DNA of 23,403 bases from a virus. Shown one piece after another: positions 6,160 to 12,988 of this stretch. How positions within the stretch are numbered: the first letter of the stretch is position 1; every line of letters begins with the position of its first letter. The stretch covers positions 1-23,403 of IMG/VR virus record IMGVR_UViG_3300032285_000137; one strand, written 5' to 3'. The notes below the pieces were generated by a model, which made no database searches, had not been told where the DNA came from, and saw only the letters and a program-made list of their open reading frames with translations. Both the position numbers and the translations under genes were made by a program.

Positions 6160-6444
6160 ATGCCTTACGTTAATAAACCAAGACCTTATAAAAAAGAATA
6201 TGAACAGCAAAAATCTAGAGGTGAGTTGCCTAACAGGATGGAGCGCCAGCGTGCCAGAAGAAAACTTGATGCCGAAGGCGTTAGCCGTGCGGGAAAAGAT
6301 GTTGCACACGTCAAAGCTCTATCTAAAGGCGGAAGCAATGCAGACGGAATCCGACTTGAAAGCCCATCAAAGAATCGATCATTTAAGCGAACCTCTTCTG
6401 GCGCGTTAGCGTCTGAGACTAGCAAAAAAGAACGCAGGAAGTAG
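6160..6444 (+). CDS. Small HNH-like endonuclease, 94 aa
   Basis: The start ATG 6160 has GAGAGGATG just upstream. The protein is very basic. Residues 47-74 (DVAHVKALSKGGSNADG, then SPSKNRSF) resemble the minimal HNH motif of a small phage group: D47-x-x-H50, N60 in SKGGSN and N72 in the final NRSF. It has no zinc-binding cysteine pairs. Residues 1-40 (many K, R and E) look like a helical DNA-binding extension. It may nick DNA during replication or packaging; this is inferred from the family. The HNH call is moderate, because the motif is short and the third position is N rather than H. Confidence 0.75.
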   Translation: MPYVNKPRPYKKEYEQQKSRGELPNRMERQRARRKLDAEGVSRAGKDVAHVKALSKGGSNADGIRLESPSKNRSFKRTSSGALASETSKKERRK

Positions 6445-6445
6445 T

Positions 6446-6586
6446 CGTTGCTGTTAGGCATGCAGTGAGCAACGCGGGGTTCCTAGTTGCTTTCCCCCAA
6501 ATAACCATGTCAATCGAGCGGTGCTTCCTAGATGTCAATCTCCCTTGGCACGACAGGCTTGATCGACTAGCCCCCGTAAGGGGCTA
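6446..6586 (+). promoter_or_regulatory. Structured leader / candidate RNA element before the helicase operon
   Basis: Bases 6445-6610 hold no gene but several stem-loops. CGTTGCT (6446-6452) pairs with AGCAACG (6468-6474). The same AGCAAC (6468-6473) can instead pair with GTTGCT (6486-6491), so the two hairpins exclude each other. GGGG (6476-6479) can pair with CCCC (6494-6497). TCAATCGAGC (6510-6519) pairs with GCTTGATCGA (6557-6566) with one mismatch and one wobble, enclosing GTGC/GCAC (6521-6524 with 6548-6551). TAGCCCC (6568-6574) pairs with GGGGCTA (6580-6586). This looks like an attenuator-type leader or a small RNA; no known riboswitch class is recognised. Confidence 0.45.
6507..6540 (+). 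repeat. 9-bp direct repeat ATGTCAATC
   Basis: ATGTCAATC occurs at 6507-6515 and again at 6532-6540, a period of 25 bases. TTCCTAG also occurs twice, at 6480-6486 and 6525-6531. The repeats lie in the gene-free leader before the helicase and may be protein-binding sites or iteron-like elements. Two copies of nine bases within 34 bases is unlikely by chance but not proof of function. Confidence 0.45.
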
Positions 6587-6594
6587 CGTTTAAT
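6568..6594 (+). terminator. Terminator-like hairpin, weak U tract
   Basis: TAGCCCC and GGGGCTA form a 7-bp stem around CGTAA, followed by CGTTTAATTT. The stem is strong but the T-run is interrupted, so termination would be partial. It stands 24 bases before the helicase start and may act as the last element of the structured leader. Confidence 0.4.
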
Positions 6595-6610
6595 TTAGTA
6601 AAGGAAAGTT

Positions 6611-8167
6611 ATGGATGTAGTTGACGATATTGCGGTCAGGATGGTTATCCCGTCTAGTGATTTGCAATTCCTAGTTGGGCATATCGATCGATGCGAAGTG
6701 CTCAAAGACGATGGCGACACGGCAGAGGTCGTGGTCTATTGGGGTATACCCGAGATGCAACGCCTAGTTCGTATCTATGGTGACGCCCCCAACCCGATGC
6801 TCAAGCAATACGACTGGCCCGGGATGTTTAAGCCTTTCGTCCATCAGAAGATTACTGCGGGATACCTAGCGTTGCGAGACCGCTGCTTCTGTTTCAATGA
6901 GGCTGGCACGGGTAAGACCTCTTCCGTTATTTGGGCATCAGACTATCTCATGTCGATTGGGCAGGTAAAGCGCGTTCTAGTTATCTGTCCGCTATCCATC
7001 ATGTATTCCGCTTGGCAGGCCGACATCTTCAAAACTGCCATGCACAGAACCGTTGGCATAGCTCACGGAGACAACAACAAACGCAAGAAGATTATTAGCG
7101 GAGAGTATGAGTTCGTCATCATAAACTTCGATGGTGTAGCCACAGTTCAAGAAGAAATAAGTAAAGCAGGGTTTGACCTAATTGTTATTGACGAGGCCAA
7201 TGCATATAAAACAGTAACGACAAAACGCTGGAAAACATTGGCAAAGATTCTTAAACCATCCACCAAATTGTGGATGCTCACAGGTACACCCGCATCGCAG
7301 TCCCCACTCGATGCGTTCGGTCTAGCAAGGTTGATTAACCCTACTGGTGTGCCTAGGTACTTCACATCTTGGCGCGACAAGGTGATGCAACAAGTAACCA
7401 AATTTAAGTTCGTGCCAAAGCCCACGGCAAAGACAGATGTGTTCGAGGCGTTGCAACCCGCTATCCGTTACGAGAAGGCACAGTGTCTTGACCTACCTCC
7501 AGTGGTCTACCAGACGAGGGAAGTGCCGTTGACCTCACAGGTCATGCGCTACTACAAAGAGTTGAAGTCCCAGCAGTTGATCGAAGCTGCAGGTGAGCAG
7601 ATCAGTGCAGTAAACGCAGCAGCGATGCTGAGTAAGTTGCTACAAATATCGGGTGGTGCTATGTACACCGATAACAGAGAAGTGGTGGAGTTTGACGTGA
7701 CACCACGGCTCAGTGCGTTGATGGAAGTTCTAGATGAGACCGAGCACAAGGTAATTGTGTTTGTCCCTTATCGGCACACCATCGAATTAGTTTTACGTCA
7801 TTTAAGTTCACAAGGAGTTGACAATGAAGTAATCAATGGCGATGTCTCTGCCAGAGACAGGGCTGATGTCATTAATAGATTTCAGACCCAAACAAATCCA
7901 CGAGTCTTAGTAATCCAACCGCAAGCTGCATCGCATGGGGTGACGTTGACTGCTGCCGACACAGTTGTGTTCTGGTCTCCAGTCATGTCCGTGGAAACCT
8001 ACTTGCAATGTATCGCACGTATCGATCGATTCGGTCAGGTCAACAGCATGACAGTTGTTCATCTGCAAGGGTCAGAAGCCGAACGTAGGGTTTACTCTAT
8101 GTTGCAAGGCAAGGTCGATTCGCACGAAAGCTTGGTTGATCTGTACAAACAGGAGTTAGGGATATGA
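6611..8167 (+). CDS. SF2 (SNF2/DEAD-like) helicase, 518 aa
   Basis: An ATP-dependent superfamily 2 helicase with two RecA-like lobes. Visible motifs are Walker A EAGTGKT (97-103), motif Ia region VLVICPLSIMYSAW, Walker B DEAN (194-197), motif III TGTPAS (224-229), motif V (Q438 to about G443) and motif VI QCIARIDRFGQ (466-476). The WMLTGTPAS and IARIDRFGQ forms resemble the SNF2 branch more than classical DEAD-box RNA helicases. Phage proteins of this kind are usually found with family A polymerases and probably remodel or unwind replication forks. The start is supported by AAAGGAAA about six bases before ATG. It is the first gene after the structured leader and overlaps the next by ATGA. Confidence 0.95.
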   Translation: MDVVDDIAVRMVIPSSDLQFLVGHIDRCEVLKDDGDTAEVVVYWGIPEMQRLVRIYGDAPNPMLKQYDWPGMFKPFVHQKITAGYLALRDRCFCFNEAGTGKTSSVIWASDYLMSIGQVKRVLVICPLSIMYSAWQADIFKTAMHRTVGIAHGDNNKRKKIISGEYEFVIINFDGVATVQEEISKAGFDLIVIDEANAYKTVTTKRWKTLAKILKPSTKLWMLTGTPASQSPLDAFGLARLINPTGVPRYFTSWRDKVMQQVTKFKFVPKPTAKTDVFEALQPAIRYEKAQCLDLPPVVYQTREVPLTSQVMRYYKELKSQQLIEAAGEQISAVNAAAMLSKLLQISGGAMYTDNREVVEFDVTPRLSALMEVLDETEHKVIVFVPYRHTIELVLRHLSSQGVDNEVINGDVSARDRADVINRFQTQTNPRVLVIQPQAASHGVTLTAADTVVFWSPVMSVETYLQCIARIDRFGQVNSMTVVHLQGSEAERRVYSMLQGKVDSHESLVDLYKQELGI

Positions 8168-8571
8168 CAGAAGTAGAAAATAATTTGGAAGAATTAGTCA
8201 AGATATACTTGACAATTAGAAACGAGCGTGAAAGAATCGAATCAGATTGGAAAAAACATGACGATGAGTTAGAGCAGGAGATGAAACTGCTAGAGCAATC
8301 CATGCTGACAGTCTGCAACGAAACAAACGCTAGTAGCATCCGCACCGAAAGCGGAACGGTAATTCGGTCTCTCAAGGAACGTTTTACTACCAACGACTGG
8401 GATAACTTCAAGAAGTTTATTCTGGAACATCAAGCAGTTGACTTGCTGGAGCGTCGTATCCATCAGGGCAACTTTAAGGAATTCATAGCCGAGCACAAAG
8501 ACGATGGTCTACCGCCCGGGGTGAATGTGATGAGGGAATTTACGATAGTTGTTCGTAAGCCCTCCAAATAG
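8164..8571 (+). CDS. Conserved phage protein with coiled-coil N-terminus, 135 aa
   Basis: Residues about 1-50 form a charged helical coiled coil (ELVKIYLTIRNERERIESDW and on). A conserved folded part follows, with RTESGTVIRSLKERF, NDWDNFKKFILEHQAVDLLE, RRIHQGNFKEF and a final LPPGVNV...FTIVVRKPS. The overall shape, coiled coil plus beta/alpha 'TESGTV' domain, resembles Gp157-like phage proteins, but I cannot confirm the family. Its ATGA overlap with the helicase and place before the ssDNA-binding candidate suggest a replication accessory role. Confidence 0.85.
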   Translation: MTEVENNLEELVKIYLTIRNERERIESDWKKHDDELEQEMKLLEQSMLTVCNETNASSIRTESGTVIRSLKERFTTNDWDNFKKFILEHQAVDLLERRIHQGNFKEFIAEHKDDGLPPGVNVMREFTIVVRKPSK

Positions 8572-8597
8572 TAAGTTCAGTAACAAAGGAAACTCAA

Positions 8598-9449
8598 ATG
8601 AGTAATGATCTCGCAACCATGTTCAGTGGTAACTTAGCCTCCGTCGAGGGATTAGATGACGACACACTTGCCGTAGCAGGTGGTGCACGCCAAAGCAACA
8701 AACGCATCTCTATCAAGGGTGGCGTATTCCGCAAGTATGCGGGCGGTAAAGAAATCGGTGCTATCGAAGATCGCCACATGGAAGTGATCTTCGTCAAGAT
8801 GGCGCACAAAGCCTCACGTATGTATTACGAGGGCGCGTATCAAGAAGGTCAAAAGATTAGCCCAGCCTGCTGGTCTACCGACTCTGAGACCCCTGATGCA
8901 GAGGTGAAGTCCCCACTCGCTAAGTCTTGTTTAGACTGCGACAAAGCAGTCAAGGGCTCTGGTGGTGGCGGTATGGGTACTGCTTGCCGTCTTTCTTGGC
9001 GCACTGCCGTGGTCTTGCCTAAAGATCCATCAGGTGATGTGATGCAGTTGGTCCTCCCCGCAACATCTGCCTTCGGTAAAGAAGATACTGGTCGTTGGCC
9101 TTTCCGTCCATACATCCAGCACTTGGCGTCACACAATGTGTCAGCAGGTCGTGTCATTACTAAGATGGCATTCGACACCAAAGCACCCACGCCCAAGGTC
9201 TTGTTTAGCCCCGCAGGTAAGGTGGATGACGACATCCTGCCGATCATTGCGCGTCAGGCTAAGAGCCCTGCAGCAGAGGCAGCGGTCAAGATGAACGTGT
9301 TCCAAACTGATTCACCAGAAGAAGCTCAAGCGCCAACACGCGCCGAAGTACCCGACGAGCCACAACCCGTCAAGGTTGAGTCTAAGAAGCCAGCAGCTAC
9401 GGAGGAGAAAGATATCTCTGACGTAGTTAAGAAATGGTCTAAGAAGTAA
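8598..9449 (+). CDS. Candidate phage ssDNA-binding protein, 283 aa
   Basis: The central part (residues about 35-205) looks like a beta-rich domain with an inserted four-cysteine metal site: C91 in ACWS, C111 and C114 in CLDC, and C130 in GTACR, separated by a glycine loop. The Cys pattern, the 'SP.C..C' region and the FRPYIQHLASHN segment match a phage family often placed beside helicase and primase genes and guessed to bind single-stranded DNA. The C-terminal 80 residues are low-complexity, rich in Pro, Glu and Lys, ending DVVKKWSKK. That tail is not the acidic tip of classical SSB or T7 gp2.5. AAAGGAAA precedes the start. The ssDNA-binding role is inference from family resemblance and context. 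Confidence 0.85.
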   Translation: MSNDLATMFSGNLASVEGLDDDTLAVAGGARQSNKRISIKGGVFRKYAGGKEIGAIEDRHMEVIFVKMAHKASRMYYEGAYQEGQKISPACWSTDSETPDAEVKSPLAKSCLDCDKAVKGSGGGGMGTACRLSWRTAVVLPKDPSGDVMQLVLPATSAFGKEDTGRWPFRPYIQHLASHNVSAGRVITKMAFDTKAPTPKVLFSPAGKVDDDILPIIARQAKSPAAEAAVKMNVFQTDSPEEAQAPTRAEVPDEPQPVKVESKKPAATEEKDISDVVKKWSKK

Positions 9450-9458
9450 GGATTAGGA

Positions 9459-9773
9459 ATGTCACGGACATACAGTGAAGCTTTTTTGATTGAGCTATAT
9501 AAGGCAAACCCTAATAGGGCAGGTACTGCCCTAGCCCTCGCTTGTGTTAAGGCAAACTTGCCTACCAAGTTTGTGGCAGATGCGCTGGAGGTATCTCGCA
9601 TGACTGTGTTCAGCTGGTTCCGTGGTCAGCCTATCCGCCACAAGAACTTACTAAAAGTGGAAACACTTACCGACTTAATTGAAAGTGATACAGCCAAGGG
9701 TCTATTGCCAGCTAAAACTGTCAAAGATGCCAAGGCCTATCTTGAAGATATGGTTGGGAGAAAGTTCGATTAA
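9459..9773 (+). CDS. Helix-turn-helix DNA-binding protein, 104 aa
   Basis: The start at 9459 has AAGGATTAGG just upstream. Residues 36-57 (TKFVADALEVSRMTVFSWFR) form a textbook helix-turn-helix, flanked by helices on both sides. The C-terminal part (TLTDLIESDTAKGLLPAKTV) is helical. It is a small transcription-factor-like protein encoded as the last gene before a structured stretch and terminator, so it is a natural candidate for binding the nearby gene-free regions or the palindrome at 1691-1722. Target sites are not shown by the sequence. Confidence 0.85.
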   Translation: MSRTYSEAFLIELYKANPNRAGTALALACVKANLPTKFVADALEVSRMTVFSWFRGQPIRHKNLLKVETLTDLIESDTAKGLLPAKTVKDAKAYLEDMVGRKFD

Positions 9774-9780
9774 CCAAATC

Positions 9781-9931
9781 GGAGGGCGGGGATTGTGCTC
9801 GTGCGGGTCATTGCGCCCCAAACCTTGTTCTGAGACTTCGCAAGGCACCTAGGCTCTGCTGAGCGAGATGGAATAGAAAACCAACCTCATCCTCCACCTT
9901 TTTACCGAGCGGGCATCGTCCCGCTATTTTT
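9781..9931 (+). ncRNA. Candidate structured RNA ending in a terminator
   Basis: Bases 9774-9945 hold no gene. Several pairings can be drawn: GGGCG (9784-9788) with CGCCC (9814-9818), CCTTG (9823-9827) with CAAGG (9841-9845), GCTC (9853-9856) with GAGC (9861-9864), and a closing stem GGAGG (9781-9785) with CCTCC (9891-9895), which competes in part with the first. The stretch ends in an intrinsic terminator. It could be a small RNA or the leader of the primase gene. The stems are short and no known RNA family is recognised. Confidence 0.35.
9908..9931 (+). terminator. Rho-independent terminator just upstream of the primase
   Basis: AGCGGG (9908-9913) and CCCGCT (9920-9925) form a 6-bp GC-rich stem with loop CATCGT, followed by ATTTTT (9926-9931). 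It ends 14 bases before the primase start. Any transcript coming from upstream must read through it to express the primase. Confidence 0.75.
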
Positions 9932-9945
9932 AACTCTGACGAGAC

Positions 9946-12801
9946 ATGTTAAAACAATTCTACGAGAAAGCATTACCAAGTCAGGGTGTCTATTGCATCA
10001 CAAGTATCGGGGCAGATAAGAAAGTCACGAACAAGTTTGCAGAGACACTTGACGGTGTATTTGAACAAATTGAAAAGTTCAAAGCAAAACAACTCAACAC
10101 ATTCGTCGCACTGGGGACGTTCGACGGGTTTAGCAGAAAAGCAGATGACTGCCTTTTTTTGCGTTCATTCTTCATCGACTTAGACGTTGGCGAGAAAAAA
10201 GAATATGCGAGCAAAGCAGACGCACACACTGCGTTGTACAAACTAGTTGGGGCAACTGGACTACCAGACCCAGTAGTAATTGATTCTGGTGGCGGGGTTC
10301 ACGCCTACTGGATCATGGATGAAGACATCCCCAAGGATGAATGGAAAACATACGCGGAGAAGTTTAAGGCGCTGTGCCAACAACACATCGCTATTGATCC
10401 TGTAGTTACTGCAGACGCTGCTCGCATCATGCGCGCGCCTGAGACGTTCAACCACAAGTTTGACCCACCTGTACCTACATCGGTTATCAACGATGAGATT
10501 TTTGTCTATAGTTGGCCTGAGTTCAGAGCTTTTCTTGGTGGCGAAGAATCTGTACAGCAACCTGTGCAAGAGCGCTCCGAAGAGTCGCAAAGCATTCTTG
10601 ACTCTATACCCAAAGGTCTGGATGAAGACACACAGTCGATACTCAAACTAGATAACTTTGCCAAGTCGTTTGAATCTTTGGCACAAAAAAGCGTTGACAA
10701 CGAAGGAGGATGTGAACAGGTTAAATACGCGTTAGAGAACGCTGCCAATTTAGAAGAGCCAATGTGGCATGCAGTTATATCTATCGCTAAGTTTTGTGAT
10801 GATGGCGCAACCGCTATCCACGAACTATCTAATCCTGACCCAAGATACACATATGAAGAAACAGAAAAAGTCGCAAAGCGCGCACCTGCTCCTCGCACCT
10901 GTGAGTGGTTCATCGGAGACTATCCAAGCCGATGCGATGGATGCCAGCACAAAGGAAAGATCACTAGCCCCATCCAACTCGCAAGAGTATTTAAAGCTGC
11001 CCCCACGCCAGATAAAGAGGACGCAGTATGGGAGGCATCGGATACCGAAGCAGTTTCTGCTTTCCCGCAGTTTCTATACCCCTTCGTAAAGGGAGAGAAC
11101 GGCGGTGTTTATTTTGTGCCACCAGCAAAGGTAGACAAGAAAGGCATGAAGATTCAAGATGATCCTATCCTGATCTTGTCTTGCGATCTATATCCAATCA
11201 AGCGTATGGTCAGCCCACACGACGGCGAGTGCTTAGAGATGCGCCTTGAACTGCCACTAGACGGCCCTCGCACCTTTTTATTACCAATGAAGCATGTCTA
11301 TGCCAAGGAATCGTTGAAGGCGATCATGGCTAGCAACGGAGTTTTCTTTACATCACACAACGATCAATATCTTATGAACTACATCATCAAATGGGGGCAG
11401 TACCTCCAGACAACCAATGCAGCATTACAGATGCGTATGCAAATGGGGTGGACTCACCAGCGCACCGACCCAGACTGGAACAAACGAAGTTTTGTTATTG
11501 GCAAGAAAGAGATAACCATCACAGGCGAAACGATTGAAGCACCATCTTCACCGTTCGTTAAAGGACTATCAAGACACCTTACAACTCATGGAACATTTAA
11601 TCGTTGGCGTGAATCAATGGATTATTTAAACAAGCCCGGCTTTGAACTCCATGCCTTTGCGTCTATGAGTGGTTTCGGTTCTCCGTTGATGCCATATACG
11701 TCAACCTCTGGAGTGGTTATGAGCCTTACTGGTCTGTCTGGTAATGCCAAGACAGGCGCAATGTATGCAGGACTCAGCGTGTTTGGACACCCCAAGGACT
11801 TGAGCGTCGTAGAAGCAACTGACAACGGATTGACTGGACGCTATCTAGGTCTGCACAACATGATGTTTGGACTAGACGAAGTAGGTGACATGAAGGCAGA
11901 AGAGATCGGTAAGTTGGTGCACAACGTGTCTCACGGTAAAGCCAAGATCAGGATGCAAGCGTCGGTCAACGCTGAACGTGAGTATGAGATGGCTGCGTCA
12001 TTGATTGCTGTATTGACTTCCAACCACGGGTTGTACGGCATATTGGAAGGATTGAAACTGAACCCCACTGGCGAAGCGGCTAGGCTTGTTGAGTTCCAAG
12101 TCCATAGACCACAACTTCTTAACGAGCAAACAGGTCTAGGTGAATACATATTTGACGCGTTCAAATACAACTACGGGCATGCTGGCCCGATGTTTGTTAA
12201 GGCGCTACTGCTCAAGGGCGACAACTACATACTAGACAACATTGAGAAGTGGCGTGATAAGTTCAACAAAGACTTTGGTGCATTCCCAGAATACCGCTTC
12301 TATCAAAACTTAGTGGGCGCTAACTTTGGTGCAGCATCTATAGCAAATGAGCATGAGATCACTGCCTATGAACTTGAACGCATCTACCACAAGGTAGTAC
12401 TGAGCATGATTGAGATTAAGGATAAGGTTGTGAAGGTCAACGCTGTAGATTACCCATCATTGCTCGGTGACTTCATGAACAAGTATCACGGAAGCATCTT
12501 GTCGTTGAAAGACGGAAAGATCTCCAACGAGCCTAAGAATCAAATCGTGGCGCGTGTTGTCAGTGATGAAGATCTGCTGCAGGTATCCAAGACTGAGTTC
12601 AAGAAGTTTCTTGCAGAACGCAAAGTCAGCACCCGTGAGTTTGAGTTTGATATGCGGGAGCGCAAGATTTTGATTGATGACAAGAAGGGCAGATTGACTA
12701 CGGGTTGGAAGAACGCTATCAGCGTTGACTCTACTTATCTATATTGGTTTAGGACACCTATTCCAGCAGAGTGGGTAGCAAATGACTCCGAATCAACTTA
12801 A
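9946..12801 (+). CDS. AEP primase fused to DUF927-like helicase ATPase, 951 aa
   Basis: Residues 1-190 form an archaeo-eukaryotic-type primase: FFIDLD with D78 and D80, SGGGVHAYW (114-122) with H119, and D157, R160, then APETFNH ending in N169 and H170. A helical segment follows, with a zinc-binding cluster C319, C330, C333 and possibly H335. Residues about 540-720 form a P-loop ATPase like DUF927: Walker A GLSGNAKT (596-603), ATDNGL, and Walker B FGLDE (D644, E645). The C-terminal 200 residues are helical with a mixed end. It is a primase-helicase likely to start and drive replication forks. An in-frame stop at 9937-9939 makes ATG 9946 the first possible start; the ribosome site is weak (GACGAGA). 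Its end overlaps the next gene by 20 bases. Confidence 0.93.
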   Translation: MLKQFYEKALPSQGVYCITSIGADKKVTNKFAETLDGVFEQIEKFKAKQLNTFVALGTFDGFSRKADDCLFLRSFFIDLDVGEKKEYASKADAHTALYKLVGATGLPDPVVIDSGGGVHAYWIMDEDIPKDEWKTYAEKFKALCQQHIAIDPVVTADAARIMRAPETFNHKFDPPVPTSVINDEIFVYSWPEFRAFLGGEESVQQPVQERSEESQSILDSIPKGLDEDTQSILKLDNFAKSFESLAQKSVDNEGGCEQVKYALENAANLEEPMWHAVISIAKFCDDGATAIHELSNPDPRYTYEETEKVAKRAPAPRTCEWFIGDYPSRCDGCQHKGKITSPIQLARVFKAAPTPDKEDAVWEASDTEAVSAFPQFLYPFVKGENGGVYFVPPAKVDKKGMKIQDDPILILSCDLYPIKRMVSPHDGECLEMRLELPLDGPRTFLLPMKHVYAKESLKAIMASNGVFFTSHNDQYLMNYIIKWGQYLQTTNAALQMRMQMGWTHQRTDPDWNKRSFVIGKKEITITGETIEAPSSPFVKGLSRHLTTHGTFNRWRESMDYLNKPGFELHAFASMSGFGSPLMPYTSTSGVVMSLTGLSGNAKTGAMYAGLSVFGHPKDLSVVEATDNGLTGRYLGLHNMMFGLDEVGDMKAEEIGKLVHNVSHGKAKIRMQASVNAEREYEMAASLIAVLTSNHGLYGILEGLKLNPTGEAARLVEFQVHRPQLLNEQTGLGEYIFDAFKYNYGHAGPMFVKALLLKGDNYILDNIEKWRDKFNKDFGAFPEYRFYQNLVGANFGAASIANEHEITAYELERIYHKVVLSMIEIKDKVVKVNAVDYPSLLGDFMNKYHGSILSLKDGKISNEPKNQIVARVVSDEDLLQVSKTEFKKFLAERKVSTREFEFDMRERKILIDDKKGRLTTGWKNAISVDSTYLYWFRTPIPAEWVANDSEST

Positions 12802-12988
12802 AGAACCTGACTGGGTCTTTCCGTTTCATTTGATGGGGATAGGGGATAGTTTTTTTATCCCCACCCTACGTCTTGCTGAAATGATCTACGCTATAGATAG
12901 CGGAGCTAAGCGTGCTGGTATCCGTGTGAAAGCCTTCGTTGCTGTGAAGGATGAACACATTGGAGTACGCGCTTGGCGCATTAGTTAA
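12782..12988 (+). CDS. Small conserved phage protein, 68 aa
   Basis: The protein shows a pattern common among small phage proteins: FPFHLMGIGDSFFIP at the start, then AKRAGIRVK and GVRAWRI at the end. The 'GDSF' turn and final 'GVRxWR' point to a small beta/alpha domain whose function is not known to me. It overlaps the primase gene by 20 bases in another frame, and its stop TAA shares bases with the stop of the convergent 2296-residue gene. Confidence 0.85.
   Translation: MTPNQLKEPDWVFPFHLMGIGDSFFIPTLRLAEMIYAIDSGAKRAGIRVKAFVAVKDEHIGVRAWRIS

Noticed and set aside
6155-6409. Alternative 84-residue frame over the HNH-like gene
   Set aside because: The 6160-6444 frame has the better ribosome site and a recognisable HNH-like pattern; the other frame shows none.
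6445-6610. tRNA gene in the structured region
   Set aside because: Stems are present but no 7-5-5-5 cloverleaf, no TTCGA-type T-loop and no CCA end could be drawn; none was found elsewhere in the window.
7811-7833. Internal AAGGAGTTGACAATG in the helicase gene as a hidden gene start
   Set aside because: The frame reads ATG AAG TAA and stops after two codons.
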